Source: Bacteroidota bacterium (lineage in GTDB: Bacteria; Bacteroidota; Bacteroidia; Chitinophagales; Chitinophagaceae). From it: a DNA stretch of 42,129 bases. A program made the position numbers and the translations under genes. Positions 1-9,104 of this stretch are shown here, piece by piece (position 1 is the stretch's first letter; each line of letters begins with the position of its first letter). The notes below the pieces were generated by a model. It made no database searches and was not told where the DNA came from. It worked only from the letters and a program-made list of their open reading frames with translations. Location: positions 1 through 42,129 of the forward strand of contig SXWI01000124.1 of NCBI GenBank assembly GCA_005791465.1, written 5' to 3'.

Positions 1-102
1 ATTGACCTTTTACAGGAGCGTTTAGCCGAAAAATTCCCTACCTTTGCCGTCCTCAAAACAAGCGTTTCCACCAATCCGGTCAACTACCTATGGCACAAGT
101 AA
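1..102 (+). CDS. Nif3-like dinuclear metal center protein, 3' end only (partial)
   Basis: Frame +1 reads IDLLQERLAEKFPTFAVLKTSVSTNPVNYLWHK* ending at 102. The C-terminal TNPVNY-type tail is typical of Bacteroidota Nif3-family proteins. It overlaps the next ATG at 90 and is truncated by the window start. Confidence 0.6.
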   Translation: MDLLQERLAEKFPTFAVLKTSVSTNPVNYLWHK

Positions 103-842
103 AAGATTACTCGATTCAGGAAAAGCTGGTCTCCCTGGTGACCCTTCAGCAGATCGACAGCAAATTGGATGAAATCAAGATCCTGAAAGGGGAGCTTCCT
201 ATGGAGGTAGCTGATCTGGAGGATGAGATCTCAGGACTCAATGCGCGTAAAACGCGTATTGAAGAAGAGATTAACGGCGTTACTGAGTTCATTGAGCAGC
301 GTAAAATTGCTATCAAGGAATCCGAAGCCCAGATCAAGAAGTACGAGAAGCAAAGTGAGGACGTAAAGAACAATCGCGAATACGAAGCCATTAACAAGGA
401 AATTGAAATGGCTCAGCTGGATATTAAACTGGCAGAAAAGCATATCAAAGATGCTACTGATGAGATTGCAGAGAAGGCAGTTTTGCTGGATAAAGCCAAG
501 AAAAATATTAGCTCCAAAGAGGGTGTTCTGACTAGCAAAAAAGAGGAGCTTGAAAAAATCATTGCTGCTAACGAAAAAGAAGAAAAGCAATACAATAAAA
601 TGGCCGGAGAAGCAAAGGGAAAGGTTGACCCCCGCTTGTTAGCCAGCTATGAAAAAATTCGCAGCAATTATAGAAATGGATTGGCTGTTGTTCCAGTTGA
701 ACGTGATGCCTGTGGAGGTTGCTTTAATGCCATCCCCCCTCAGAAGCAAAGCGAAATTCGCCAGCATAAAAAAATCATGATTTGTGAAAACTGCGGACGA
801 ATTCTGGTGGACGAAGAACTTAAAAATTCAGTGCAATTTTAA
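90..842 (+). CDS. Zinc ribbon domain-containing coiled-coil protein (DUF164/CT398-like)
   Basis: 250 aa ORF with a long coiled coil and a C-terminal CGGCFNAIPPQ...CENCGRILV C4 zinc ribbon. Confidence 0.88.
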   Translation: MAQVKDYSIQEKLVSLVTLQQIDSKLDEIKILKGELPMEVADLEDEISGLNARKTRIEEEINGVTEFIEQRKIAIKESEAQIKKYEKQSEDVKNNREYEAINKEIEMAQLDIKLAEKHIKDATDEIAEKAVLLDKAKKNISSKEGVLTSKKEELEKIIAANEKEEKQYNKMAGEAKGKVDPRLLASYEKIRSNYRNGLAVVPVERDACGGCFNAIPPQKQSEIRQHKKIMICENCGRILVDEELKNSVQF

Positions 843-862
843 TATTGCGTTATAAATAACCG

Positions 863-894
863 AATCCCGTTCAATTTCGAACGGGATTTTTTTT
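863..894 (+). terminator. Rho-independent terminator after the zinc-ribbon gene
   Basis: AATCCCGTTC-aatttc-GAACGGGATT perfect stem followed by a T run. Confidence 0.9.
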
Positions 895-960
895 GGTTTA
901 ATGGGATTATACTGTGAGGGAACACTTTGAGACTCTACTAATTCGTACTAATTTGTGCAC

Positions 961-2622
961 ATGCTCCAGCGCCTTTTTATACAGAACTATGCAATCATTG
1001 AGGAGATTGAGATTGAATTCACAACGGGATTAGTTGTAATTACAGGCGAAACGGGTGCAGGTAAGTCGATTCTCATGGGGGCTTTAGGATTGATTTTGGG
1101 AGAACGTGCTGAGACGGGAGTCCTGGTCAATAAGGAAAAAAAGTTGATCGTTGAAGGTGCTTTTGATTGCACGAATAATAAGTGGGTCGCCTCTTTTCTT
1201 AAAGAACTCGAACTGGAAGAAACTGATATCTTGCTGGTCAGACGAGAGATCAGTCCACAAGGGAAGTCTCGTGCATTTGTCAATGACTCACCCGTAAATC
1301 TTTCTCAACTGCAGGAGTTGTCGGCTCAGTTAGTAGACCTACACCAACAATTTGATACCCTTTCATTGGGGCAAACTAGTTTTCAACGGGAGGTATTAGA
1401 TGCCTTGGCTCATCAGCTGGGTAAGGTTGAGGAGTATAAATTAATTTATAACGAATGGGTACAAGCAAAAGCCGAATTAGCCGATTTGCTTAGTAAGCAG
1501 TCTCGTGCAGAGGCGGAAGCATCCTATATACAGTTTCAATATCAGGAGTTAGAGGAAGCCAGTTTTCGTGAAAATGAAATAGAAGAGCTGGAGCAAGAAG
1601 TCAAATTATTGTCTAATGCAGAAAGTGTGCAACAATTTTTAGCACGCACAACTGACGCTCTTTCCTTGGGAGAAGAGCCCCTGGTCAACCGCTTAAAGAC
1701 ATTATTGAACGAATGGAATTCCTTTTCTTCCTTTCATGCTGATTTTCCTGCGCTTGCGGAAAGACTTCGTGCTGCCTATGTTGAACTTCAGGAATTATCA
1801 AGAGATATAGAGAGGGTTGCAGATCAGGTGCAATTGGATCCTCAGCGTTTGGAAGTAGTAAATACACGGATATCCTTGGGGTATAAACTTTATAAAAAAC
1901 ACCAAGTAAATACAACTGCAGGATTGCTTACTATTCAATCAAACTTGGCAACGCAATTAAGTGGAATAGAACAGGTAGGTCAATCAATTCAGTCAAAGCA
2001 AAAGCTGGTCGAGGAGTTGGAACAAAAAGCAATTTCATTGGCTGCTCTATTATCCAAAGGCAGAAAAAAACAAGTTTCATACTTGGAGTCTAATGTGCAA
2101 CAATTACTACATCGGGTGGGCATGCCCGCTGCTCAATTAAAAGTAAACCTATTGCCTGGCTCACTCGGTCCAGAGGGAGTGGATCAAATTGAGTTTTTAT
2201 TTGATGCGAATCGCAGTGGTCAATTTAATCCTTTACGTAAGGTAGCGAGTGGGGGAGAACTGAGTCGGTTAATGCTTTGTATCAAATCCTTGGTTGCAGA
2301 GTCCATACAACTTCCCACTTTGATTTTTGATGAAATTGATACGGGTATTGCTGGAGAAGCAGCGCGGCAAGTGGGACTTTTATTAAAGGAACTGGCACAG
2401 CACCGACAGGTGGTATGTATCACACACCAACCACAGATTGCCGGCAAGGCCCATACTCATTTTTTTGTTTACAAGCAAGCTGGACTGTCTAATACTACTG
2501 CTGTTCAAACTGGATTACGCTTACTCAGCCCAGAAGAGCGGGTAGAGATTATCGCCCAAATGATTGGAGGGGAACATCCAACGCCTGCCGCTTTGGCCAA
2601 TGCTCGGGAGCTTTTAAGCTAA
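961..2622 (+). CDS. recN: DNA repair protein RecN
   Basis: SMC-like ATPase: Walker A GETGAGKSI, LSGGE-type ASGGELSRLMLCIK, IFDEIDTGIAGEAA. The ORF track starts at GTG 955; ATG 961 is the more likely start. Confidence 0.95.
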   Translation: MLQRLFIQNYAIIEEIEIEFTTGLVVITGETGAGKSILMGALGLILGERAETGVLVNKEKKLIVEGAFDCTNNKWVASFLKELELEETDILLVRREISPQGKSRAFVNDSPVNLSQLQELSAQLVDLHQQFDTLSLGQTSFQREVLDALAHQLGKVEEYKLIYNEWVQAKAELADLLSKQSRAEAEASYIQFQYQELEEASFRENEIEELEQEVKLLSNAESVQQFLARTTDALSLGEEPLVNRLKTLLNEWNSFSSFHADFPALAERLRAAYVELQELSRDIERVADQVQLDPQRLEVVNTRISLGYKLYKKHQVNTTAGLLTIQSNLATQLSGIEQVGQSIQSKQKLVEELEQKAISLAALLSKGRKKQVSYLESNVQQLLHRVGMPAAQLKVNLLPGSLGPEGVDQIEFLFDANRSGQFNPLRKVASGGELSRLMLCIKSLVAESIQLPTLIFDEIDTGIAGEAARQVGLLLKELAQHRQVVCITHQPQIAGKAHTHFFVYKQAGLSNTTAVQTGLRLLSPEERVEIIAQMIGGEHPTPAALANARELLS

Positions 2623-2623
2623 T

Positions 2624-2632
2624 TGTGGATAA
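2624..2632 (-). promoter_or_regulatory. Perfect DnaA box (TTATCCACA on the minus strand) upstream of dnaB
   Basis: Plus strand reads TGTGGATAA immediately after the recN stop, in the recN-dnaB intergenic region. Confidence 0.55.
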
Positions 2633-2741
2633 CCTTCAATTTTCCGTGCAGAATTCGTGAAGAAAGAAAAATTTTTTCCATTTTCTTTTTGGGGCTTATT
2701 TCGTTGTCCAACTTTGAATCTATTCGATAAAATCATCCGCA

Positions 2742-4307
2742 ATGGAACTACCTAATTTGAACAAAGACAGACAACGCAAACGCAAATCTGCGGTTGAACT
2801 CGGAAATATGGTCTATGGAAAAGTCCCTCCGCAAGCCAAGGATTTGGAAGAAGCTGTTTTGGGTGCCATGATGCTGGAGCGAGGTGCTTTTGATATTGTG
2901 GTTGAAATTTTAAAGCCAAATTGTTTTTATGTTGAAGCGCACCAGCGAATTTTTGGTGCTATGCAGTCCCTGGCCAATAAAAGTCAGCCAATAGATATTT
3001 TGACTGTTGTGGAGGAATTACGTACCAAGGAAGAGTTGGATCTGGTGGGCGGGCCTTACTACTTAACTCGCCTTACCAATGCCGTTGTCTCGGCTGCAAA
3101 TATTGAGGCGCATGCACGAATCATTCTTCAAAAATTTATTCAACGGGAACTGATTCGTGTAAGTGGCGAAATTATCAATGATGCTTTTGAAGATGCTACT
3201 GATGTGTTTGATCTTTTGGATGATGCAGAAACCAAGTTATTTGAAATCACTAATAATAACCTCCGCAAGAATTTTGAATCCATCGATTCGGTACTGGTCA
3301 ATACCATCAAGCGAATTGAGGATCTACGAAATAAAAATGAAGATTTGACAGGTGTAGCCACTGGATTTCCTTCTTTGGATCGTGTTACCTATGGATGGCA
3401 GCGTACCGACTTGATTATTCTGGCTGCACGTCCTGCGGTGGGTAAAACGGCATTTGCATTAAATCTTGCACGCAATGCCGCGATGCAAGCTGGGAAGCCT
3501 ACCCCTGTTGCATTTTTCTCACTAGAAATGAGTGCCAGTCAGTTGGTACAACGTATCCTCTCAGCGGAAAGTGAAATATGGTTAGAAAAAATTAGTCGTG
3601 GTAAAATGGAAGAGCATGAGATGAAGCAGTTGTATGCTCGAGGTGTTCAGCGATTGGCGCAGGCTCCCTTGTTCATTGATGATACACCCGCACTAAACAT
3701 TTTTGAATTGCGAGCCAAATGCCGTCGATTAAAAAATAAACATGACATTGGCCTAATTATCGTTGACTATTTACAATTAATGAGTGGAACAGGGGACGGG
3801 CGAAACAGTAACCGTGAGCAAGAGATCAGTAATATTTCAAGAAATTTAAAAGCGCTAGCAAAGGAATTAAGTATACCAATCATTGCACTCTCTCAGTTAA
3901 GTCGTGCGGTTGAAACTCGCGGTGCTGGTAAGGATGGCACCAAAATGCCTCAGTTAAGTGACTTACGTGAATCGGGTGCAATAGAACAAGATGCCGATAT
4001 GGTTATGTTTCTCTACCGCCCCGAGTATTATGATATTACGGCCAATGAAATGGGGGAGAATAATCGTGGCGATACATTTGTACGAATTGCGAAGCACCGT
4101 AACGGATCCTTGGAAACAATCAAGTTGCGTGCTTTGCTAAATATTCAAAAGTTTGTCGAAGACGGCGGCGGCATGGGCGTTACTGGAATTCCTGGAAATT
4201 GGAAACCAGTTCGTGATGAAGATGGAAGTGGCAGTGCCCGCGTATTTGTGCAAACCGGAAGTCGGATGAACGAATTGGATGCAGATATTGATGATCTTCC
4301 GATATAG
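2742..4307 (+). CDS. dnaB: Replicative DNA helicase DnaB
   Basis: 521 aa; PPQAKDLEEAVLGAMMLE N-terminus, Walker A ARPAVGKTAFALN, FSLEMS, IIVDYLQLM, LSQLSRAVE motifs. No intein. Confidence 0.97.
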   Translation: MELPNLNKDRQRKRKSAVELGNMVYGKVPPQAKDLEEAVLGAMMLERGAFDIVVEILKPNCFYVEAHQRIFGAMQSLANKSQPIDILTVVEELRTKEELDLVGGPYYLTRLTNAVVSAANIEAHARIILQKFIQRELIRVSGEIINDAFEDATDVFDLLDDAETKLFEITNNNLRKNFESIDSVLVNTIKRIEDLRNKNEDLTGVATGFPSLDRVTYGWQRTDLIILAARPAVGKTAFALNLARNAAMQAGKPTPVAFFSLEMSASQLVQRILSAESEIWLEKISRGKMEEHEMKQLYARGVQRLAQAPLFIDDTPALNIFELRAKCRRLKNKHDIGLIIVDYLQLMSGTGDGRNSNREQEISNISRNLKALAKELSIPIIALSQLSRAVETRGAGKDGTKMPQLSDLRESGAIEQDADMVMFLYRPEYYDITANEMGENNRGDTFVRIAKHRNGSLETIKLRALLNIQKFVEDGGGMGVTGIPGNWKPVRDEDGSGSARVFVQTGSRMNELDADIDDLPI

Positions 4308-4309
4308 AT

Positions 4310-5017
4310 ATGTCCGCTCCTTTATTTTACAGTGCCACACTTGGCCAGCCTGGTTCGATACTTGTATTAGATGAAGATAATAGCCGTCATGCTATTCAGG
4401 TACTACGATTATCGCAGGGTAGTTCACTTTCTATTACGGATGGAAAAGGAAATTGGGCTGAAGCAATTATTTCCAAGGCGGATCGTAAACACTGTGGAAT
4501 ACAGTTGCAATCTGTTCAACAAATACAGCCTCCAAAGCGGTCTATCGTAATGGCTATTTCGTTGTTAAAAAATAGGAATCGTTTTGAGTGGTTATTGGAA
4601 AAAGTTACCGAGTTGGGGGTCACTACAATCATACCCTTGCGTTGTGAGCGTACCGAAAAGGAAACCGTGCGTATGGATCGATTGGAAACTATTTTAATCA
4701 GCGCACTCTTACAAAGCAGACAGGCTTGGTTGCCTACTTTATTATCTCCTCAGCCGTTTGCTGATTTGCAAGAATGGAAGTTGAAGCAGGGCGTTAATTT
4801 AATTGCACATTGTGAAAATTTATCGCGTAATGTTCTATCTGTTTTGTCTTCTTCACTACCTGATCAAATACTGATAGCGATTGGTCCGGAAGGTGATTTC
4901 ACTTCCGACGAAATTGAGCAAGCATTAGCAGCTGATTTTATTCCCGTTCAATTAGGGGGTACTCGATTAAGAACTGAAACAGCTGGTGTTGCAGCCGTTG
5001 CTTTGTTGGCTTGTTAA
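4310..5017 (+). CDS. rsmE: 16S rRNA (uracil1498-N3)-methyltransferase RsmE
   Basis: 235 aa; KVTELGVTTIIPLRCERTE, IGPEGDFTSDEIEQA, LGGTRLRTETAGVAAVALL motifs. Confidence 0.93.
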   Translation: MSAPLFYSATLGQPGSILVLDEDNSRHAIQVLRLSQGSSLSITDGKGNWAEAIISKADRKHCGIQLQSVQQIQPPKRSIVMAISLLKNRNRFEWLLEKVTELGVTTIIPLRCERTEKETVRMDRLETILISALLQSRQAWLPTLLSPQPFADLQEWKLKQGVNLIAHCENLSRNVLSVLSSSLPDQILIAIGPEGDFTSDEIEQALAADFIPVQLGGTRLRTETAGVAAVALLAC

Positions 5018-5026
5018 CAGCCACCA

Positions 5027-6076
5027 TTAAATTGTTCCTTCAGAAATATTCTTTGCAATTGCAGGTCCTTCATAAACAAATCCAGTCCAAACCTGAACGA
5101 GTGAAGCGCCAGCTTTGAATTTTTCAGCAGCATCTGATGCCGTAAAAATCCCTCCGGATGCAATCAAGGGTATTTTCCCATTTGTTTTTTGATGAATGTA
5201 TTGAAGCAGCGTTGTATTCCTTTCCTTGAGTGGTGCTCCACTGAGTCCACCTGCGCCCATTCGGCTTACGACATTGGGTGCTGTTAGTAATGAATCTCTA
5301 CGTATCGTGGTATTACTAACCAACAACCCATCCAGTCCAATGGCCAATACAAGTTCAATGACTTCATCTACCTGTGACCATTCCAGATCAGGAGCAATTT
5401 TTAGAAAAATTGGTTTAGGATTCTTCATTTCTTGATTCCTCTTTTGCAAACCAGTTAGAATTTTTTCTAGAAAGCTTCGGTCTTGTAATGCACGTAGACC
5501 TGGCGTGTTCGGAGAGCTGACGTTCACCACAAAATAATCTACCCAAGGATGCAATCTTTCAAAGCAAAATTCATAATCCCTCCAAGCCTCCTCGTTCGAC
5601 GTGCTTTTATTCTTTCCGATATTCCCGCCAATAATCAGTGGTTTTTGCAAATCAACAAATGGTTGCACTTCTTCTCTCCAATGTTTTAAACGCTTGGCGA
5701 TGGTGACTACTCCATCGTTATTGAAACCCATCCGATTAATTAGTGCATGATCTAAGGGTAAGCGAAATAAACGCGGTCTTTCATTTCCACGCTGTGGTTG
5801 TGGTGTTACAGTGCCGATTTCAACATGTCCAAATCCCAAACAACTTAACTCCCGGAGATGTAAGGCGTTTTTGTCAAATCCTGCTGCCAGTCCTACCCGG
5901 TTACGAAAGTGAAGGCCTGCTATTTCAATTGGTGAAACTTTAGCAGGTTCAAAAAAATTACGAAGGATCTTTCTGGTCAGAGGAGTACTACAAATCAATT
6001 GCAGTAAAAAAAGGGAAAGCTGGTGGGCCTCCTCAGGAGGAAGTAAAAACAAAATTTTTCGGATCAGCTTATACAT
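5027..6076 (-). CDS. pyrD: Dihydroorotate dehydrogenase (quinone), class 2
   Basis: VGLAAGFDKNA, FGHVEIGTVTPQPQRGNERPRLFRL, NVSSPNTPGLR, SGGIFTASDAAEK motifs. The track ORF starts at 6190, but MYKLIRKILFLLPPEEAH at 6076 is the likely start. Confidence 0.94.
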   Translation of the reverse strand: MYKLIRKILFLLPPEEAHQLSLFLLQLICSTPLTRKILRNFFEPAKVSPIEIAGLHFRNRVGLAAGFDKNALHLRELSCLGFGHVEIGTVTPQPQRGNERPRLFRLPLDHALINRMGFNNDGVVTIAKRLKHWREEVQPFVDLQKPLIIGGNIGKNKSTSNEEAWRDYEFCFERLHPWVDYFVVNVSSPNTPGLRALQDRSFLEKILTGLQKRNQEMKNPKPIFLKIAPDLEWSQVDEVIELVLAIGLDGLLVSNTTIRRDSLLTAPNVVSRMGAGGLSGAPLKERNTTLLQYIHQKTNGKIPLIASGGIFTASDAAEKFKAGASLVQVWTGFVYEGPAIAKNISEGTI

Positions 6077-6084
6077 GGGACGGG

Positions 6085-6092
6085 CAAATATA
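6085..6092 (-). promoter_or_regulatory. TAnnTTTG (-7) promoter element of pyrD
   Basis: Minus strand TATATTTG lies 8 nt upstream of ATG 6076. A TTG on the minus strand at 6116-6114 gives TTG-N21-TATATTTG, consistent with the Bacteroidota promoter consensus. Confidence 0.5.
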
Positions 6093-6184
6093 TTGCAAGA
6101 ATACGCCCCTCGCCAAGTTTGGCAAGAAGCTTTTCGGGTGTAAATTTGGAATAGAAGGTTGCATAAACAACTAAATAATTCCTC

Positions 6185-7360
6185 ATGCAAGAAGCATATA
6201 TCGTAGCGGGGTTTCGTACAGCTGTTACAAAGGCAAAAAAAGGAGGGTTTCGTTTTACAAGACCTGACGATTTAGCTATTGATGTAATCAAAGGTCTGAT
6301 GGCTTCTCTGCCAGCGTTGAAACCAAACCAGGTAGATGATGTGATAGTAGGTAATGCCGTTCCTGAGGCAGAACAAGGATTACAGGTGGGTCGTATTATT
6401 GCTGCACGTGCATTGGGTATTGAAGTCCCTGGAATTACCATTAATCGATATTGCGCTTCCGGGCTAGAGTCAATTGCTATCGCCACGGCCAAAATTCGTG
6501 CAGGGCTGGCTTCTTGCATTGTTGCGGGGGGTGTGGAAAGTATGAGTATGGTTCCTACGGCGGGATGGAAAACAGCTCCTGCTTATTCTATTTCTAGTGA
6601 CCAACCCGACTATTATTTGAACATGGGATTAACCGCAGAGGCGGTTGCAAAAGAGTATGGAGTTGCTCGTGAAGAGCAAGACGAGTTCTCTCTTCAATCA
6701 CACCAGAAAGCTTTAGCTGCAATCGAAAAAGGATATTTTAAGAATGGAATTTTACCTATCACGGTCGAGGAGATCTATCTGGATCAAAAACGAAAAAGAC
6801 AAAAGAGAAGTTTTGTGGTGGATACAGATGAAGGTCCCCGTACGGATACTTCATTAGAGGCTTTATCAAAGTTGAAGCCTGCTTTTGCTGCTAAAGGAGT
6901 TGTTACCGCTGGTAATTCATCGCAGACTTCAGATGGAGCTGCATTTGTTGTAGTCATGAGCGAATCAATGGTAAAAGAACTTGATCTAACACCCATTGGA
7001 CGTTTGGTATCCTGCGCAGCAGCAGGAGTTCATCCCAGAATCATGGGAATTGGACCCGTCGTTGCAATCCCAAAGGCGCTGCAACAAGCAGGCATGAGTA
7101 TGTCTCAAATTGATCTTATTGAATTGAATGAGGCTTTTGCAGCCCAAGCGCTAGCTGTAATAAGGGAAGCAGAACTGGATTCATCAAAAGTTAATATCAA
7201 TGGCGGAGCAATCGCCTTGGGTCACCCGTTAGGGTGCACGGGATGCAAGCTCACGATTCAAAATCTCCATGATCTTCAACGACTTAATAAGAAATATGGA
7301 ATGATCACGGCCTGTGTGGGAGGGGGACAGGGTATAGCAGGAATTATTGAGAGACTGTAA
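6185..7360 (+). CDS. fadA: Acetyl-CoA C-acyltransferase (thiolase)
   Basis: 391 aa; [36 protein letters not shown]-type motif, [21 protein letters not shown]. Confidence 0.93.
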   Translation: MQEAYIVAGFRTAVTKAKKGGFRFTRPDDLAIDVIKGLMASLPALKPNQVDDVIVGNAVPEAEQGLQVGRIIAARALGIEVPGITINRYCASGLESIAIATAKIRAGLASCIVAGGVESMSMVPTAGWKTAPAYSISSDQPDYYLNMGLTAEAVAKEYGVAREEQDEFSLQSHQKALAAIEKGYFKNGILPITVEEIYLDQKRKRQKRSFVVDTDEGPRTDTSLEALSKLKPAFAAKGVVTAGNSSQTSDGAAFVVVMSESMVKELDLTPIGRLVSCAAAGVHPRIMGIGPVVAIPKALQQAGMSMSQIDLIELNEAFAAQALAVIREAELDSSKVNINGGAIALGHPLGCTGCKLTIQNLHDLQRLNKKYGMITACVGGGQGIAGIIERL

Positions 7361-7431
7361 TTCTTAGTGATTTCTCTTAATTATTTTCAGAATTTACACA
7401 GAGTTTTTGAGTTTTTCTATATCTTTTCAAT

Positions 7432-9102
7432 ATGGACCGCCGTGGTTTTTTTAGTGAATTAACAGCTGGTGCAAAAAACGCCCAACCCGTAATTGCAACT
7501 GGACGTACGCAGTCAGGTTTGAATCCATACACTGGTACCTGGGGCGAGGAAGAAGTTTTGCATTTACTCCGTCGTGTACAGTTTGGCGCCAAGCGTAGTG
7601 ATGTGGCTTATTTTAGAGGCCGAACAATGAATCAGACAATTGATGAATTGTTAAATCCAACAGCTCCTGATCCTGCTTTCCCAATCAAAGAATATGTTAC
7701 TCCCACTACGGTTGGAGTGGTTCCTGATCCAACTGTAATGCAGGGAACCACCTGGATTAATAATGTAAACAACGACGGAGCTATCCAGGGTTTGCGTAGA
7801 GCCTCCTATAAAAAGTGGTTAACTGGAAATATGATCAATCAGGATCGTAGCATCCGTGAAAAGATGATATTGTTCTGGACCGATCATTTTGGCAATGAAT
7901 CAACCGATGTTGGTAATGCTAACTTAATGTTTAAGCAGCATGCTTTGATTCGGCAATATGCGTTAGGAAATTTCAAAAGCATGGTGCGTGATATCACCAT
8001 TGATCCTGCCATGCTACGCTATTTAAATGGGTATTTGAACCTCGCTTCTGCTCCTGATGAGAATTATGCCCGTGAGTTAATGGAGCTGTTTACATTGGGT
8101 ATAGGACCAGATTCGAATTATACAGAGACCGATGTAAAGGAAGCAGCTAAAGTGTTGACTGGATGGACTATCAATTACAATACTTATCAACCCAGCTTTG
8201 TCACGACCCGTCATAGCACGGTCAATAAAACATTCTCCTCTTTTTTCAATAATACAGTAGTTACAGGACGAACAGGAACTAGCGCAGGACAACTTGAGAT
8301 TGATGATTTGCTAAATATGATTTTTGCGCAACCAGAAGTTGCTAAGTTTATCGCGCGTCGTTTTTATCGCTGGTTTGTATATTATCAAATTGATGCAGAC
8401 GCAGAGCGAAATGTAATCACACCACTTGCTGATATTTTCCGCAGTTCAGGTTATGAAATCAAGCCCATGCTTTCCGCCTTATTAAAGAGTGAACATTTCT
8501 TTGATAAGATGAACCGTGGCTGTTATATCAAATCACCTGCGGATCATGTAATTGGTTCACTTCGTGAAATGGATGCAACTTTTGCGCCATCTACTGATTG
8601 GGATACTAACTATGGTTTGTGGAATACATTCTATTCCTGGATGGTTAATATGGGACTTAATTTACATGATCCTCCTAATGTAGCTGGCTTCCCAGCTTAT
8701 TATCAAGAGCCCTCTTATCACGAACTATGGATTACTTCCGATAGCCTTCCCAAAAGAAATCAGTACACGGATATCATGATCAGTACGGGTTACTTACGTA
8801 ATAATGTTCGTATACAATTTAATTGTGTACAATGGGCTCGTAGTTTACGTAATCCGGGAAATCCAAATGATCTTTTAAATGAGGCATTAGCCTTTTTGTA
8901 TCAAAACGCGTTGAGTCAGGTTTCTAAGGATCAGATTAAAATGCAGATTTTACTGACTGGACAGCAATGGGATTATTATTGGACCAATGCCTGGATGGCG
9001 TATGAGTCGAATCCGACCACCGCTAATTTTAATATAGTCAACAACCGACTGAAATCACTTTTTCAATATTTGTTTAACCTTTCCGAATACCAGTTGATCT
9101 GA
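7432..9102 (+). CDS. DUF1800 domain-containing protein
   Basis: 556 aa; LLRRVQFGA, KMILFWTDHFG, ENYARELMELFTLGIG..YTETDVKEAAKVLTGWTI; followed directly by a DUF1501 gene, the usual pairing. Confidence 0.92.
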   Translation: MDRRGFFSELTAGAKNAQPVIATGRTQSGLNPYTGTWGEEEVLHLLRRVQFGAKRSDVAYFRGRTMNQTIDELLNPTAPDPAFPIKEYVTPTTVGVVPDPTVMQGTTWINNVNNDGAIQGLRRASYKKWLTGNMINQDRSIREKMILFWTDHFGNESTDVGNANLMFKQHALIRQYALGNFKSMVRDITIDPAMLRYLNGYLNLASAPDENYARELMELFTLGIGPDSNYTETDVKEAAKVLTGWTINYNTYQPSFVTTRHSTVNKTFSSFFNNTVVTGRTGTSAGQLEIDDLLNMIFAQPEVAKFIARRFYRWFVYYQIDADAERNVITPLADIFRSSGYEIKPMLSALLKSEHFFDKMNRGCYIKSPADHVIGSLREMDATFAPSTDWDTNYGLWNTFYSWMVNMGLNLHDPPNVAGFPAYYQEPSYHELWITSDSLPKRNQYTDIMISTGYLRNNVRIQFNCVQWARSLRNPGNPNDLLNEALAFLYQNALSQVSKDQIKMQILLTGQQWDYYWTNAWMAYESNPTTANFNIVNNRLKSLFQYLFNLSEYQLI

Positions 9103-9104
9103 GT

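Noticed and set aside
6112-6123. GCCAAGTTTGGC palindrome in the pyrD/thiolase divergent region
   Set aside because: Only 5-bp arms; short enough to be chance, and part of it is explained as the -33 region of pyrD.
6064-6519. 151 aa minus-strand ORF overlapping the thiolase start
   Set aside because: Antisense shadow of the thiolase coding sequence; the pyrD start and its promoter element explain the minus-strand signal.
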